A stretch of 22,720 nt of DNA from Alteromonadaceae bacterium UBA2620 (GTDB lineage Bacteria > Pseudomonadota > Gammaproteobacteria > Enterobacterales > Alteromonadaceae): contig DDJQ01000132.1 of the NCBI GenBank assembly GCA_002339125.1, forward strand, positions 1 through 22,720. The letters are read 5' to 3'. A model generated the notes under the pieces. That model was not told the DNA's origin and did no database searches. It saw nothing but the letters and a program-made list of their open reading frames with translations. The number at the start of each line of letters is the position of its first letter. The first letter of the stretch is position 1. The translations under genes were made by a program, and so were the position numbers. This document shows, in pieces, positions 13,415 to 20,392 of the stretch.

Positions 13415-15730
13415 TTGCTGTCGAAAACTACACAACTTGCTCAGCAGCATGGCCAACGAAAAACCCGGGCTCCCAGACAACCAGTCAACCGCCAACGGCG
13501 CATGAATGGTGCCCTGGTCTGGCTTGCTGTAGCAGGTTTAAACAGTCTTGCCTGGCAGGCAAATGCCCAGACAGCTATTGATAACAATGCGCTGTGTATG
13601 GCCATACCGGCCCCCTTTGACAGCTCTCAACTGCTCCAAAAAAAGCAGGTTCAGGTCACTGCCGATGCAGCAGAGATTCGGGAGAACCAGTTTGCTCTGT
13701 TTGATGGGAATGTGGATATTGTGACCGACAGCGCCATTATTCACGCCAACACAGCCGAGGTGACCGACAATGGCCGCGCACTCTCAGCCAGTGGTAACGT
13801 AAGTTACCGCAGTCCCGCGCTGACTGTCAGCAGTGATTTACTGTCGGTTGATTCAGTTGAGCAAACCTTAAAGCTGGAAAATACGCAGTATCAGCTTACC
13901 GGTTTTGTTGGCCATGGTGCCGCCGGCGAGATTGATATAGGCACCCAGCAAGGTATCGCTCTGCATGATGTCAGCTTTACCACCTGTCCGCTGGACCAAC
14001 AAGACTGGCGGCTTGAAGCCTCTAAAATCAGTATTGAACCCGGCGACACCCTGGGTGAAGCGCGTCATACCCGCTTTTATCTGGGCGATGTGCCGGTGCT
14101 GTATTTGCCTTATTTCGCTTTTCCGGTAAGTAACCAACGCCAAACCGGCTTGCTGTTTCCGATCATCAGCAGTTCCAGCGCTACCGGGGTAGATTATGAG
14201 CAGCCGTTTTACTGGAATATTGCGCCCAATTATGACATGACCATCTCGCCGCGGCTGATGACTAACCGTGGCCTGCAGTTAAAAACGGAATTCCGCTATC
14301 TGACCAACTCCTCCGGTGGTCAGATGCACCTCGAATATTTAAATAATGATACAAAACTGGCCAGCGACGACAGCCGCTATTTTTACCGTTTACAGCATCA
14401 CGGCATGTTATCGGATAACTGGCAGCTCAACGTGGATTTCAACGGCATCAGCGACAACAACTATGTGGTTGACCTGGGCTCGGACTTTTACAATCGCTCG
14501 GATACTACTATCAACCGTACCATTGGCCTGGATTATTACAGTCAGTCGCTGGATATGAGCCTGTACTTACGTGATTTTGAAACCTTGGGCGACTTCGATG
14601 CCATTTACCGCGCCCTGCCGGAAGCAAAGCTCCAATGGCGTAACAGCCTCGGTGAGTTACTGACCTTTAAGGTGGACTCTGAGCTGGCGTACTTTGATAA
14701 TGCCCAGGACACCAGGCCGGACGCCCTGCGCTGGCATCTGGCTCCCACCGTTGCGCTTCCCTATCAGCGTTACTGGGGTGAGGTTACGGCTGAACTAACG
14801 GCCATGAATACCTATTACAAACAAACCAACATTGCCAACACCGAACTGGACGAAGAGGTGAACCGCACCCTGTATCAGGGCCGACTGTTCAGCACCCTTT
14901 ACCTGGAAAAGAACGACCAGCTGTTTGGCAATGATGTCACCATTACCTTTGAGCCCAAAGTCCAGTATCTGTATACGTCGTATGAAGACCAGAGCAATAT
15001 TGGTTTATACGACACCACTGCGCTGTTAACCGATGTAAACGGGCTGTTCCGCGGCCAGGAATTTACCGGTCTTGACCGTATCAGTGACAATGACCAGATT
15101 ACGGTGGGTGCAACTTCACGCATAATTGATGACAACAACCGGGAACAATTTGTTATCAGTCTGGGTCAGATATTCTACCTGTCGGACTCGCAGGTCACCA
15201 CGGCAGTGGACGATCGCAACCGTTCGGCACTGGCCGGCGAACTCGACTGGCGTTTTGATGACAGCTGGTTTGTTCATTCGGCGGTGCAAATTGCCACCGA
15301 TAATGACAAGGTTGAACGCAGCAGTATGGCGCTGGAATATCGTCTCGACGCCACACGGCTGGTACAACTGACTCACCGGTTTGTGCGCGATCTGTCGGGT
15401 GAAACTATCGATCAGTTCGGTGTATCAGCGAGCTGGCCGATTGGCGAAAACTGGCAGGTAGTCGGGCGTTCTTATCGCGATTTAGAGCGAGACAGAAGCA
15501 TCGAAAACTATTTTGGGTTACAGTATGAGTCCTGCTGCTGGGCAGTACGGATTGTTGCCCAGCGAAGTCTGAGTAACCGTTACGACGTAACGGGCCAGCA
15601 AAATACCAATGAGTTTGACTCAAGTATTGCTCTGCAATTTATTTTTAAAGGGATCGGTTCATCCCGGTCGAATCGGGCTATGCTCGAAGACGGCATGTTC
15701 GGCTATCGACAGCCTTACGTGTTAAATTAA
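13415..15730 (+). CDS. lptD: LPS-assembly outer-membrane protein LptD
   Basis: LptD, with the lipoprotein LptE, forms the outer-membrane translocon that inserts lipopolysaccharide in the outer leaflet. The reading frame gives 771 residues from a TTG at 13415, or 742 from ATG 13502 (E. coli 784). An N-terminal OstA/LptA-like jellyroll covers about 80-230 and a 26-strand barrel follows. The four disulfide cysteines of the family are present: C61, C191 and the pair C707-C708. Barrel hallmarks include YYWNIAPN-like FYWNIAPNYDMTISPR, GLDRISDNDQITVG and YESCCWAVRI. I report the TTG start because the signal peptide core (ALVWLAVAGLNSLAWQANA) would otherwise lack a positive n-region. The evidence is not decisive, as neither start has a strong ribosome site. 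First gene of lptD-surA-pdxA-rsmA-apaG-apaH. Confidence 0.96.
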   Translation: MLSKTTQLAQQHGQRKTRAPRQPVNRQRRMNGALVWLAVAGLNSLAWQANAQTAIDNNALCMAIPAPFDSSQLLQKKQVQVTADAAEIRENQFALFDGNVDIVTDSAIIHANTAEVTDNGRALSASGNVSYRSPALTVSSDLLSVDSVEQTLKLENTQYQLTGFVGHGAAGEIDIGTQQGIALHDVSFTTCPLDQQDWRLEASKISIEPGDTLGEARHTRFYLGDVPVLYLPYFAFPVSNQRQTGLLFPIISSSSATGVDYEQPFYWNIAPNYDMTISPRLMTNRGLQLKTEFRYLTNSSGGQMHLEYLNNDTKLASDDSRYFYRLQHHGMLSDNWQLNVDFNGISDNNYVVDLGSDFYNRSDTTINRTIGLDYYSQSLDMSLYLRDFETLGDFDAIYRALPEAKLQWRNSLGELLTFKVDSELAYFDNAQDTRPDALRWHLAPTVALPYQRYWGEVTAELTAMNTYYKQTNIANTELDEEVNRTLYQGRLFSTLYLEKNDQLFGNDVTITFEPKVQYLYTSYEDQSNIGLYDTTALLTDVNGLFRGQEFTGLDRISDNDQITVGATSRIIDDNNREQFVISLGQIFYLSDSQVTTAVDDRNRSALAGELDWRFDDSWFVHSAVQIATDNDKVERSSMALEYRLDATRLVQLTHRFVRDLSGETIDQFGVSASWPIGENWQVVGRSYRDLERDRSIENYFGLQYESCCWAVRIVAQRSLSNRYDVTGQQNTNEFDSSIALQFIFKGIGSSRSNRAMLEDGMFGYRQPYVLN

Positions 15731-15786
15731 ATGCGCCGGTATCCCGCAAAGGAACACGGCAGTATTAACAACAAGCAAGAGAGTTT

Positions 15787-17070
15787 ATGAAGTATTTTAT
15801 TCGGGGTTTGTTTTTAAGTCTGGTAATGAGCTTACCAGTCATGGCCCAAACCGAGCTACTCGACAAAGTGGCGGTGATTGTTGATCAGGGTGTGGTACTG
15901 GAAAGTGAAGTACGGGCACTGGTTAATGAAGTAAAAGCAGACGCGGCAGCCAAAGATCAGCGCCTGCCTTCTGACGAAGCCCTGCGCACTCAGGCTATTG
16001 AGCGCCTGATACTGAAAAACCTGCAACTGCAAATGGCAGAGCGCATGGGGATCCGGGTAAGTGATCCACAGCTTGACCAGACCATTGCCAACATCGCTGC
16101 CGGTGAAGGCGCAACTGTTGAGCAACTGCGTGATGAAATTACCCGTCAGGGCATTGCCTACAATGACTACCGCGAACAGGTTCGCGAGGAAATCATTATG
16201 GGTGAAGTACGTCGCGCTAACGTGCGCCGTCGAATCTACATCACTTCGCAGGAAATCGCTAACCTGGTAGACCTGATGGAACAACAGGGTTCTGCTCAGG
16301 CAGAGTATGAACTTGGTCACATTCTGATTGGTTTCCCGCCGGAAACCACTGATGCCGACGTAGCCGATGCCCGCGAACGTGCTGATAAAGTGCTTAACCT
16401 GCTGGATGAAGGCTCTGAGTTTTCCCGTCTGGCCATTGCCGCCTCTTCAGGCTCTGAAGCGTTGGACGGCGGTAACATGGGTTGGATGAACATTAACGCC
16501 ATGCCCACTCTGTTTGCCGAAGCGGTACAGGGCAAGCGCAAAGGTGAGGTTATCGGCCCAATTCGTAGTGGTGCCGGTTTCCACATCCTGAAAATTCTCG
16601 ATACCCGCGGTATTGAGGTTGTGGAAGTAGAAGAAGTTAACGCCCGACACATTCTGATCCAGCCGTCCATTATTCTCAGTGAAGAGCGTGCCCGCAGTAT
16701 GCTGGTTGAGTTTAAGGAACAGGTGCAGGCTGGCGACGCCGACTTTGCCGAGCTGGCAAAAGAGCATTCAGCAGACCCAGGCTCTGCCCTGCGTGGTGGT
16801 GAGCTGGGGTGGTCAGATCCAAGCATCTATGTACCCGAATTTAAAGAAGCACTGGCTAATTTGGAGCCCGGAGAGTACAGTGAACCAGTACGTACGCAAC
16901 ACGGTTGGCATTTAATTCAGTTGCTCGACCGTCGTATCGACGATGCCACAGAACAACGCAAGGAAGATAAAGCCCACCAGCTGCTGTTTAACCGTAAATT
17001 TGCGGAAGAGAGTGAGAACTGGTTACGTGAAATGCGTGACTCGGCTTATATCGAAGTCCTTAGTGATTAA
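15787..17070 (+). CDS. surA: Periplasmic chaperone and peptidyl-prolyl isomerase SurA
   Basis: SurA escorts unfolded outer-membrane proteins, including LptD, across the periplasm to the BAM complex. The 427 residues (E. coli 428) start with a signal peptide cleaved probably after MA at residue 20. The N-terminal chaperone region covers about 22-170. Two parvulin domains follow: P1 about 174-275 (ELGHILIGFP to SGAGFHILKI) and P2 about 285-383 (NARHILIQPS to QHGWHLIQLLDRR). The C-terminal helix completes the chaperone core. GAGAG precedes the ATG. It lies 56 bases after lptD and 15 bases before pdxA, an arrangement conserved in enterobacteria. Confidence 0.99.
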   Translation: MKYFIRGLFLSLVMSLPVMAQTELLDKVAVIVDQGVVLESEVRALVNEVKADAAAKDQRLPSDEALRTQAIERLILKNLQLQMAERMGIRVSDPQLDQTIANIAAGEGATVEQLRDEITRQGIAYNDYREQVREEIIMGEVRRANVRRRIYITSQEIANLVDLMEQQGSAQAEYELGHILIGFPPETTDADVADARERADKVLNLLDEGSEFSRLAIAASSGSEALDGGNMGWMNINAMPTLFAEAVQGKRKGEVIGPIRSGAGFHILKILDTRGIEVVEVEEVNARHILIQPSIILSEERARSMLVEFKEQVQAGDADFAELAKEHSADPGSALRGGELGWSDPSIYVPEFKEALANLEPGEYSEPVRTQHGWHLIQLLDRRIDDATEQRKEDKAHQLLFNRKFAEESENWLREMRDSAYIEVLSD

Positions 17071-17085
17071 AATTAAGGTCTGACT

Positions 17086-18069
17086 ATGACACCGCTTAAA
17101 ATTGCCATTACGCCAGGCGAACCCGCTGGCGTTGGCCCCGATCTGGTTATCGAACTGGCACAACAGGAATGGCCGGCACAACTGGTTATTTTTGCCGACG
17201 AAACCATGATGCAGGAACGCGCTGCGGCATTAAACATGCCGCTTAAGCTGACACCATACACCCATGGCGAAACACGAATTCAGGCGCAGGGAGAACTGTT
17301 TATTCAGGCGATTCCTACCGCCGTGCCGGTAGAGCCCGGCGTATTGAGCAGCGATAACGGCCACTACGTAGTAGAAACCCTGCGTCAGGCTTGCCAGGCC
17401 AACATCGAAGGCGACTTTGACGCGGTGGTCACCGGGCCGGTAAACAAAGGCATTATCAATAAAGCGGGAATTTCCTTTAGCGGCCACACTGAGTATTTCG
17501 CCCACCAGTCTAATACCATTGATGTGGTGATGCTGCTGGCAACCGAAGGTTTGAATGTCGCCCTGGCCACTACCCACATTCCGCTGGAATATGTTTCCCG
17601 GGCCATTACCCGCGAACGCCTGCACAAGGTCATTCATATCATTCATACCGATCTGAAGCTTAAATTTAATATCACCAGGCCGCATATCTATGTGTGTGGT
17701 CTTAATCCGCATGCTGGTGAAGACGGCCACATTGGCCGCGAAGAAATCGAAACCATCAGCCCTGCACTGGACGAACTGCGCGCTGAAGGTATTCACCTCA
17801 CCGGGCCGTTGCCTGCTGATACCATTTTCCAGCCTAAATACCTGGAAGATGCCGATGTCGTTTTGGCCATGTATCACGACCAGGGACTTCCCGTGCTAAA
17901 ATATAAAGGCTTTGGTGCGGCGGTGAATATTACTTTGGGTCTGCCGTTTATTCGCACCTCAGTAGATCATGGTACTGCGCTGGATCTGGCCGCAAAAGGT
18001 CAGGCCGACAGCGGCAGTTTTACCAAAGCATTGAACAAAGCAATTGAACTGGCTCATCATCAACAATGA
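17086..18069 (+). CDS. pdxA: 4-hydroxythreonine-4-phosphate dehydrogenase PdxA
   Basis: PdxA oxidises 4-phosphohydroxy-L-threonine with NAD(P)+ to a product that decarboxylates to 3-amino-2-oxopropyl phosphate, the PdxJ substrate. The 327 residues (E. coli 329) begin with ITPGEPAGVGPD and contain TGPVNK (117-122) and SGHTEYFA. The three divalent-metal histidines are visible at H164 (TTHIP), H209 (NPHAGE) and H264 (MYHDQG). Near the end is FIRTSVDHGTALDLA. AAGG lies shortly before the ATG. Its stop codon overlaps the rsmA start (ATGA), so translation is coupled to the rRNA methylase, as in E. coli. Confidence 0.99.
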   Translation: MTPLKIAITPGEPAGVGPDLVIELAQQEWPAQLVIFADETMMQERAAALNMPLKLTPYTHGETRIQAQGELFIQAIPTAVPVEPGVLSSDNGHYVVETLRQACQANIEGDFDAVVTGPVNKGIINKAGISFSGHTEYFAHQSNTIDVVMLLATEGLNVALATTHIPLEYVSRAITRERLHKVIHIIHTDLKLKFNITRPHIYVCGLNPHAGEDGHIGREEIETISPALDELRAEGIHLTGPLPADTIFQPKYLEDADVVLAMYHDQGLPVLKYKGFGAAVNITLGLPFIRTSVDHGTALDLAAKGQADSGSFTKALNKAIELAHHQQ

Positions 18070-18884
18070 ATAAAACCCATTTAGGCCATACCGCGCGTAA
18101 GCGGTTTGGCCAGAATTTTTTAAACGACACCTTTGTGATTGAGCAAATTGTCGATGCCATTAATCCGCAGGACGGCGAGAATCTCGTTGAAATTGGCCCC
18201 GGTCTGGGCGCGCTTACCGATCCGGTTTGTGAGCGGGTTAACGCGCTAACGGTTATCGAACTGGACCGGGATCTGGCCAAACGCCTGCGTCATCACCCGT
18301 TTCATGGCAGCAAGCTGACCATTGTTGAACAGGACGCCCTGACCGTAGACTTTAACGATTTAGCCAAACCGGATGTGCCTTTGCGGGTGTTTGGTAATCT
18401 GCCTTACAACATTTCCACGCCTATCATGTTTCACCTGTTTTCCCACGCGGGGATCATTGGCGACATGCATTTTATGCTGCAAAAGGAAGTGGTTAACCGT
18501 TTGGCTGCCAGCCCGGGTAATAAAAATTACGGCCGTTTATCGGTAATGGCGCAGTATTACTGTAAGGTTCAACCGGTACTCAATGTACCGCCAGGTGCTT
18601 TTGTGCCTCCACCAAAGGTGGAGTCGGCTGTGGTCCGTCTTTCCCCCCATCAAACCCCGGTGGTGACGGTTAGTGATGTAAAAATGCTTGAACGTGTTTG
18701 CACGATGGCGTTTAATCAACGCAGAAAGACCATACGTAATAGTCTGAAAGACTGTATTGACGAAGCACAGTTAGAAGCGCTTGGCCTTGATCCAACCCGA
18801 CGGGCTGAGACACTGTCGCTCGATGATTTTGCAACCATTGCGAATTGGGTGAGTGAACATGACAGCACCGAAGACCGAACATAA
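18066..18884 (+). CDS. rsmA: 16S rRNA (adenine-1518/1519-N6)-dimethyltransferase RsmA (KsgA)
   Basis: RsmA dimethylates two adjacent adenines in the 3' terminal hairpin of 16S rRNA late in 30S assembly; its loss gives kasugamycin resistance. The 272 residues (E. coli 273) carry RKRFGQNFLND (11-21), the SAM-binding motif VEIGPGLGALT (41-51), the acidic motif VIELDRDLA and the catalytic NLPY (111-114). The C-terminal helical domain has VCTMAFNQRRKTIRNSLKD. It starts within the pdxA stop codon. The apaG start lies inside its last codons, so both junctions are overlapping. Confidence 0.99.
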   Translation: MNKTHLGHTARKRFGQNFLNDTFVIEQIVDAINPQDGENLVEIGPGLGALTDPVCERVNALTVIELDRDLAKRLRHHPFHGSKLTIVEQDALTVDFNDLAKPDVPLRVFGNLPYNISTPIMFHLFSHAGIIGDMHFMLQKEVVNRLAASPGNKNYGRLSVMAQYYCKVQPVLNVPPGAFVPPPKVESAVVRLSPHQTPVVTVSDVKMLERVCTMAFNQRRKTIRNSLKDCIDEAQLEALGLDPTRRAETLSLDDFATIANWVSEHDSTEDRT

Positions 18885-19257
18885 TCCGGCCGACCTGGTA
18901 ACCGTAAGAGTAGTAACGCGGCACTTACCAGAACATTTGCCCTCAGACAGCGATAAATATGCCTTTGCGTATCAGATTACCGTGGTCAATCACAATAGCT
19001 TTGCGGTAAAACTGACTCACCGCTACTGGCTGGTAACTGATGCAAATGGCAAAGAAACCGAAGTCAGCGGCGAAGGTGTGGTAGGTAAACAACCCACCAT
19101 TGAACCCGGTGACAGCTTTCAATATACCAGTGGCTCCGTAATTGATACGGAAGTAGGCACTATGCAGGGTTATTACGATATGAAAACCGCCGACGGCGAT
19201 GTTTTCAAAGTACCCATAGAGCCGTTCCGCCTCGCGCTACCCAATATCATCAACTAA
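18859..19257 (+). CDS. apaG: ApaG protein (CorD-like, Mg/Co-efflux associated)
   Basis: ApaG is a small fibronectin-III-like beta-sandwich protein (DUF525). Its exact function is unsettled; mutants in Salmonella (corD) are affected in cobalt resistance and magnesium efflux. The 132-residue product (E. coli 125) shows the core pattern YAFAYQITVVNHN, RYWLVTDANGKETEVSGEGVVGKQPTI (split by the glycine-rich turn), PGDSFQYTSGS, GTMQGYYDM and FRLALPNIIN. I chose ATG 18859, with GGTGAG about 5 bases upstream; an in-frame GTG at 18853 would add two residues. It overlaps the 3' end of rsmA by 26 bases and precedes apaH by 9, the conserved apaG-apaH pair. Confidence 0.97.
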   Translation: MTAPKTEHNPADLVTVRVVTRHLPEHLPSDSDKYAFAYQITVVNHNSFAVKLTHRYWLVTDANGKETEVSGEGVVGKQPTIEPGDSFQYTSGSVIDTEVGTMQGYYDMKTADGDVFKVPIEPFRLALPNIIN

Positions 19258-19266
19258 TTTATAGTA

Positions 19267-20073
19267 ATGGCATCATATGTAATTGGCGACATTCAGGGGT
19301 GTTACGCCGGGCTTCGCCGTTTGCTCGACAGCGTTAGCTATGAGCCTGGCCGCGATAGCCTGTATGCCGTGGGCGATCTGATTGCCCGAGGTGAGGACTC
19401 ACTGAGTACGCTGCGTTATCTGCGTTCATTAGGCAGCAGCTTTTTCAGCGTGCTGGGCAATCACGACCTGCATTTTTTATCGGTATCGCAAGGAATAAAA
19501 AAAGCCAAGCGTAGTGATAACCTTGAGCCTCTGTTGAAAGCTCCGGATATTGAGGAGCTCACCGCCTGGCTAAGGCAGTGGCCACTGGCCATGGCTCTGG
19601 ATGAAAAGCACACCATGGTGCATGCCGGTTTATATCCGGGCTGGTCGACAACTCAGTTACTGACGTACAGTCAGGAAATCGCCGAACAACTCAAAAGCGT
19701 AAAGTGGTGCCAACTGCTCGAAAACATGTACGGCGACGGTCCGCCGAAGTGGAATGACAAACTCAGCGGTAAACAGCGGCAACGATTTATCATCAATGCC
19801 ACCACCCGAATGCGCTTTGTCCGCCCCTCACTGGCACTTAACTTATCAGTAAAATCTGCGCCAAAGGATGCACCTTCTTCACTGCGCCCCTGGTTTGACA
19901 TCCCCAATCAGCAGTTAAAAGCCGAAGAACGCATTTTATTCGGTCACTGGGCGGCATTGCAGGGCAACACTTCTTCTAACCAGTTTTTAGCTCTCGATAC
20001 AGGTTACGTCTGGGGCAACACCATGACCCTCTGGCACAAAGAAACCAACGAATGCATTTCGGTATCTGCGTAA
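19267..20073 (+). CDS. apaH: Bis(5'-nucleosyl)-tetraphosphatase, symmetrical (ApaH)
   Basis: ApaH cleaves Ap4A symmetrically to two ADP and also removes Np4 caps from RNA. The 268 residues (E. coli 280) belong to the PPP metallophosphatase family with GDIQGC (7-12), GDLIARG (36-42), GNHD (64-67) and the metal histidine in MVHAGL (H119). The first motif has Gln where E. coli has His (GDVHGC). I recall this substitution in other ApaH proteins (such as those of pseudomonads), so I do not regard it as a loss. The C-terminus is shorter by about a dozen residues. It ends the lptD operon; no folA follows as in E. coli. Confidence 0.98.
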   Translation: MASYVIGDIQGCYAGLRRLLDSVSYEPGRDSLYAVGDLIARGEDSLSTLRYLRSLGSSFFSVLGNHDLHFLSVSQGIKKAKRSDNLEPLLKAPDIEELTAWLRQWPLAMALDEKHTMVHAGLYPGWSTTQLLTYSQEIAEQLKSVKWCQLLENMYGDGPPKWNDKLSGKQRQRFIINATTRMRFVRPSLALNLSVKSAPKDAPSSLRPWFDIPNQQLKAEERILFGHWAALQGNTSSNQFLALDTGYVWGNTMTLWHKETNECISVSA

Positions 20074-20120
20074 CCTTATCTCAACGACTATACTAATGGG
20101 CAACCATTGATTAAATCATT

Positions 20121-20146
20121 TAACTATTGGCAAAACTGTCCGATAA
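20121..20146 (+). promoter_or_regulatory. Possible sigma-28 (FliA) promoter of the chemoreceptor gene
   Basis: TCCGATAA (20139-20146) matches seven of eight bases of the sigma-28 -10 box GCCGATAA. The upstream TAACTATT (20121-20128) matches five of eight of TAAAGTTT, but the spacer is 10 bases instead of 11. Chemoreceptor genes are common FliA targets, which supports the reading. The start would be near 20153, leaving a leader of about 240 bases. Confidence 0.4.
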
Positions 20147-20157
20147 GGAATAGTGAG

Positions 20158-20206
20158 CTGATACAAAAATCCGCTGAAAAAGTTCTAATACTTTTGTATC
20201 AGTTTT
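20158..20206 (+). terminator. Hairpin with T-tract between apaH and the chemoreceptor gene
   Basis: A perfect 11-bp inverted repeat (CTGATACAAAA at 20158-20168, TTTTGTATCAG at 20192-20202) around a 23-base loop is followed by four T. It can end the apaH transcript. If the sigma-28 promoter is used, it would lie at the very 5' end of the receptor mRNA. The stem is AT-rich and the loop large, so its strength is uncertain. Confidence 0.45.
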
Positions 20207-20222
20207 AAAAGATTGGTATAAC
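20194..20222 (+). promoter_or_regulatory. Possible extended -10 sigma-70 promoter before the chemoreceptor gene
   Basis: TGGTATAAC (20214-20222) is an extended -10 element. TTGTAT lies 17 bases upstream (20194-20199), inside the right arm of the hairpin. A near-palindrome AAGATT...AATCTT (20209-20229) covers the -10 and could be an operator. The predicted start is near 20229. Confidence 0.4.
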
Positions 20223-20231
20223 TAATCTTGC

Positions 20232-20315
20232 GAGGGAAACAGCCCCTCTGCAACAGATTATCCGGTTTATTGCCTGCTTTGAGGGGATGCAACGCTGCAA
20301 TACTAAAGGAACCGG
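20232..20315 (+). other. Structured leader of the chemoreceptor mRNA
   Basis: The 319-base gap after apaH holds no gene I can support. In it, CCCTC (20244-20248) can pair with GAGGG just upstream (20232-20236). Alternatively, as CCCCTC (20243-20248), it can pair with GAGGGG (20281-20286); these two options exclude each other. In the second form GCAA/TTGC (20250-20253, 20270-20273) extends the stem, and CCGGTT (20262-20267) is free to pair with AACCGG (20310-20315), making a pseudoknot. No known riboswitch class matches; c-di-GMP-I was considered and rejected. Confidence 0.3.
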
Positions 20316-20392
20316 TTAACACCAGACTCCGAACAGGCACAGTTCATATTTGTTTGGAACGCCAAAACTATAATAATGCTCTGGGAGCTACA

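Noticed and set aside
13301..13495. Short minus-strand frame in the djlA-lptD gap
   Set aside because: It overlaps the lptD start and promoter region, lacks a ribosome site and has no recognisable features.
20232..20340. Class I cyclic-di-GMP (GEMM) riboswitch upstream of the chemoreceptor
   Set aside because: The location fits, but the GGGCAAACC-type and GCAAAGCC tetraloop-receptor elements of that class are missing.
20228..20392. N-terminal extension of the chemoreceptor reading frame to a TTG at 20228
   Set aside because: It would put 55 non-hydrophobic residues before TM1, starts in a weak context, and ATG 20393 has GGGAG at the right distance. The segment is better read as mRNA leader.
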